A stretch of 8,020 nt of DNA from Prevotellaceae bacterium UBA3646. Its GTDB lineage: Bacteria > Bacteroidota > Bacteroidia > Bacteroidales > Bacteroidaceae. Under the pieces are notes generated by a model. It saw nothing but the letters and a program-made list of their open reading frames with translations. It was not told the origin of the DNA and searched no databases. Below are positions 7,312 through 8,020 of the stretch, piece after piece (positions within the stretch are counted from its first letter, which is position 1; every line of letters starts with the position of its first letter). Location: NCBI GenBank assembly GCA_002373535.1, contig DFKL01000068.1, positions 1,959 through 9,978 on the forward strand, given 5' to 3'. The position numbers and the translations under genes are program-made.

Positions 7312-8020
7312 ATGAGCACACAAGCTGAAAAGGTTCAGGAGTTGATAGAACTCCGCACCAAGGCCCGTCTGGGCGGTGGTGAGAAAGCTATCGCCAAGCA
7401 GCATGAGAAAGGCAAGTACACTGCCCGCGAGCGAATTGCCATGCTGTTGGACGAGGGAAGTTTCGAGGAAATGGATATGTTCGTCCAGCACCGTTGTACC
7501 AACTTCGGTATGGAGAAGAAGCACTATCTTGGCGACGGCGTCGTTACCGGTAGCGGAACGATAGACGGTCGTCTTGTGTATGTCTTTGCACAGGACTTCA
7601 CCGTCAGTGCCGGTTCCCTGAGCGAAATGCTGGCAAGCAAGATCTGCAAGATAATGGATATCGCCATGAAGGTCGGCGCCCCCGTTATAGGCCTGAACGA
7701 TTCCGGCGGTGCACGTCTTCAGGAAGGCATTAATGCATTGGCAGGCTATAGCGAGATATTCCAGCGCAACATCATGGCCAGCGGCGTGATTCCCCAGATT
7801 AGCGCCATCATGGGCCCGTGTGCCGGCGGAGCTGTATACAGTCCGGCATTGACAGACTTCACGCTCATGGTGGAAAATACCAGCTATATGTTCCTTACGG
7901 GCCCAGGTCCGGTCAAGGCCGTCCTGGGCGAAGTCGTTACACAGGAGCAGCTTGGCGGAGCCAGCGTTCACTCCACCAAGAGCGGCGTCACACATTTCAC
8001 CGCCAAGACCGAGGAGGAGG
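7312..8020 (+). CDS. mmdA: Acyl-CoA carboxylase carboxyltransferase subunit (methylmalonyl-CoA decarboxylase alpha / propionyl-CoA carboxylase beta type), 3' partial
   Basis: The frame runs from ATG 7312-7314 to the window end without a stop (236 codons of an expected ~510-520), so only the N-terminal crotonase-fold half is seen. The family moves a carboxyl group between carboxybiotin and acyl-CoA, here most likely propionyl/methylmalonyl-CoA. Visible blocks are the N-terminal GGGEKAIAKQHEKGKYTARER (in part, about residues 22-42), the YVFAQDFTVSAGSLSE region (about 90-105), the oxyanion-hole motif NDSGGARLQEG (129-139) and GPCAGGAVYSPALTDF (168-183). LTGPGPVKAV, then VTQEQLGGASVHSTKSGV, follow. 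In Bacteroidales this enzyme works in the succinate-propionate pathway, either with a biotin carrier and a membrane Na+-pump subunit or as a biotin-dependent carboxylase. The partner genes that would decide this lie downstream, off-window. The family call is firm; the symbol is by likeness to Bacteroides proteins. Confidence 0.93.
   Translation, partial: MSTQAEKVQELIELRTKARLGGGEKAIAKQHEKGKYTARERIAMLLDEGSFEEMDMFVQHRCTNFGMEKKHYLGDGVVTGSGTIDGRLVYVFAQDFTVSAGSLSEMLASKICKIMDIAMKVGAPVIGLNDSGGARLQEGINALAGYSEIFQRNIMASGVIPQISAIMGPCAGGAVYSPALTDFTLMVENTSYMFLTGPGPVKAVLGEVVTQEQLGGASVHSTKSGVTHFTAKTEEE

Noticed and set aside
7300..7995. A 231-codon minus-strand open frame at the right end
   Set aside because: It is the antisense shadow of the acyl-CoA carboxylase gene, which carries clear family motifs on the plus strand.
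1..8020. Mobile element, CRISPR array, tRNA or defence system
   Set aside because: I saw no transposase or integrase motif, no regularly spaced direct repeats, no tRNA-like cloverleaf, and no inverted repeats beyond the terminator. Base composition looks even across the genes.

Overview
The window looks like chromosomal DNA from a Bacteroidales bacterium, most likely Prevotellaceae-like. Three things point there. The first gene ends in a short C-terminal tail of the kind found on proteins secreted by the type IX system (T9SS). The intergenic promoters match the Bacteroidota -7 consensus TAnnTTTG. Translation starts lack Shine-Dalgarno sequences and sit behind A-rich leaders. The first residues of the last gene also closely resemble the Bacteroides/Prevotella methylmalonyl-CoA decarboxylase / propionyl-CoA carboxylase subunit as I remember it. 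No database search was possible, so genus-level placement is inference.

Layout. From 1 to 4293 (+) lies the 3' part of a very large gene for a secreted multidomain papain-like (C1) cysteine peptidase. After the peptidase domain come a fibronectin-III-like module, a LamG/concanavalin-like module, three PKD-like modules, a second LamG module, a DUF5013-like jelly roll and a T9SS-type tail. Its 5' end is outside the window. A strong stem-loop at 4305-4355 separates it from a convergent three-gene operon on the minus strand. Read 5' to 3', that operon is a MATE-family multidrug/Na+ antiporter (7140-5677), an Sfp-type 4'-phosphopantetheinyl transferase (5714-5139) and an ExoIII/APE1-type AP endonuclease (5142-4375). 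Its genes overlap by 38 and 4 nt, so translational coupling is likely. A 171-nt divergent intergenic region (7141-7311) carries good candidate promoters for both directions. From 7312 (+) runs the 5' part of an acyl-CoA carboxylase carboxyltransferase subunit (mmdA/pccB type), open to the end of the window.

How the genes relate. The first gene is an export/surface function, probably protein degradation or host/matrix interaction. The minus-strand operon is housekeeping: efflux, carrier-protein activation and base-excision repair, with no evident single pathway. The last gene belongs to the propionate/succinate branch of fermentation. I see no mobile element, CRISPR array, tRNA or rRNA. I also see no convincing new defence or signalling system. 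The points most worth a second look are the modular peptidase with its unusual active-site cysteine context, the misleading long start of the MATE gene, and the overlapped MATE-PPTase-xth operon.
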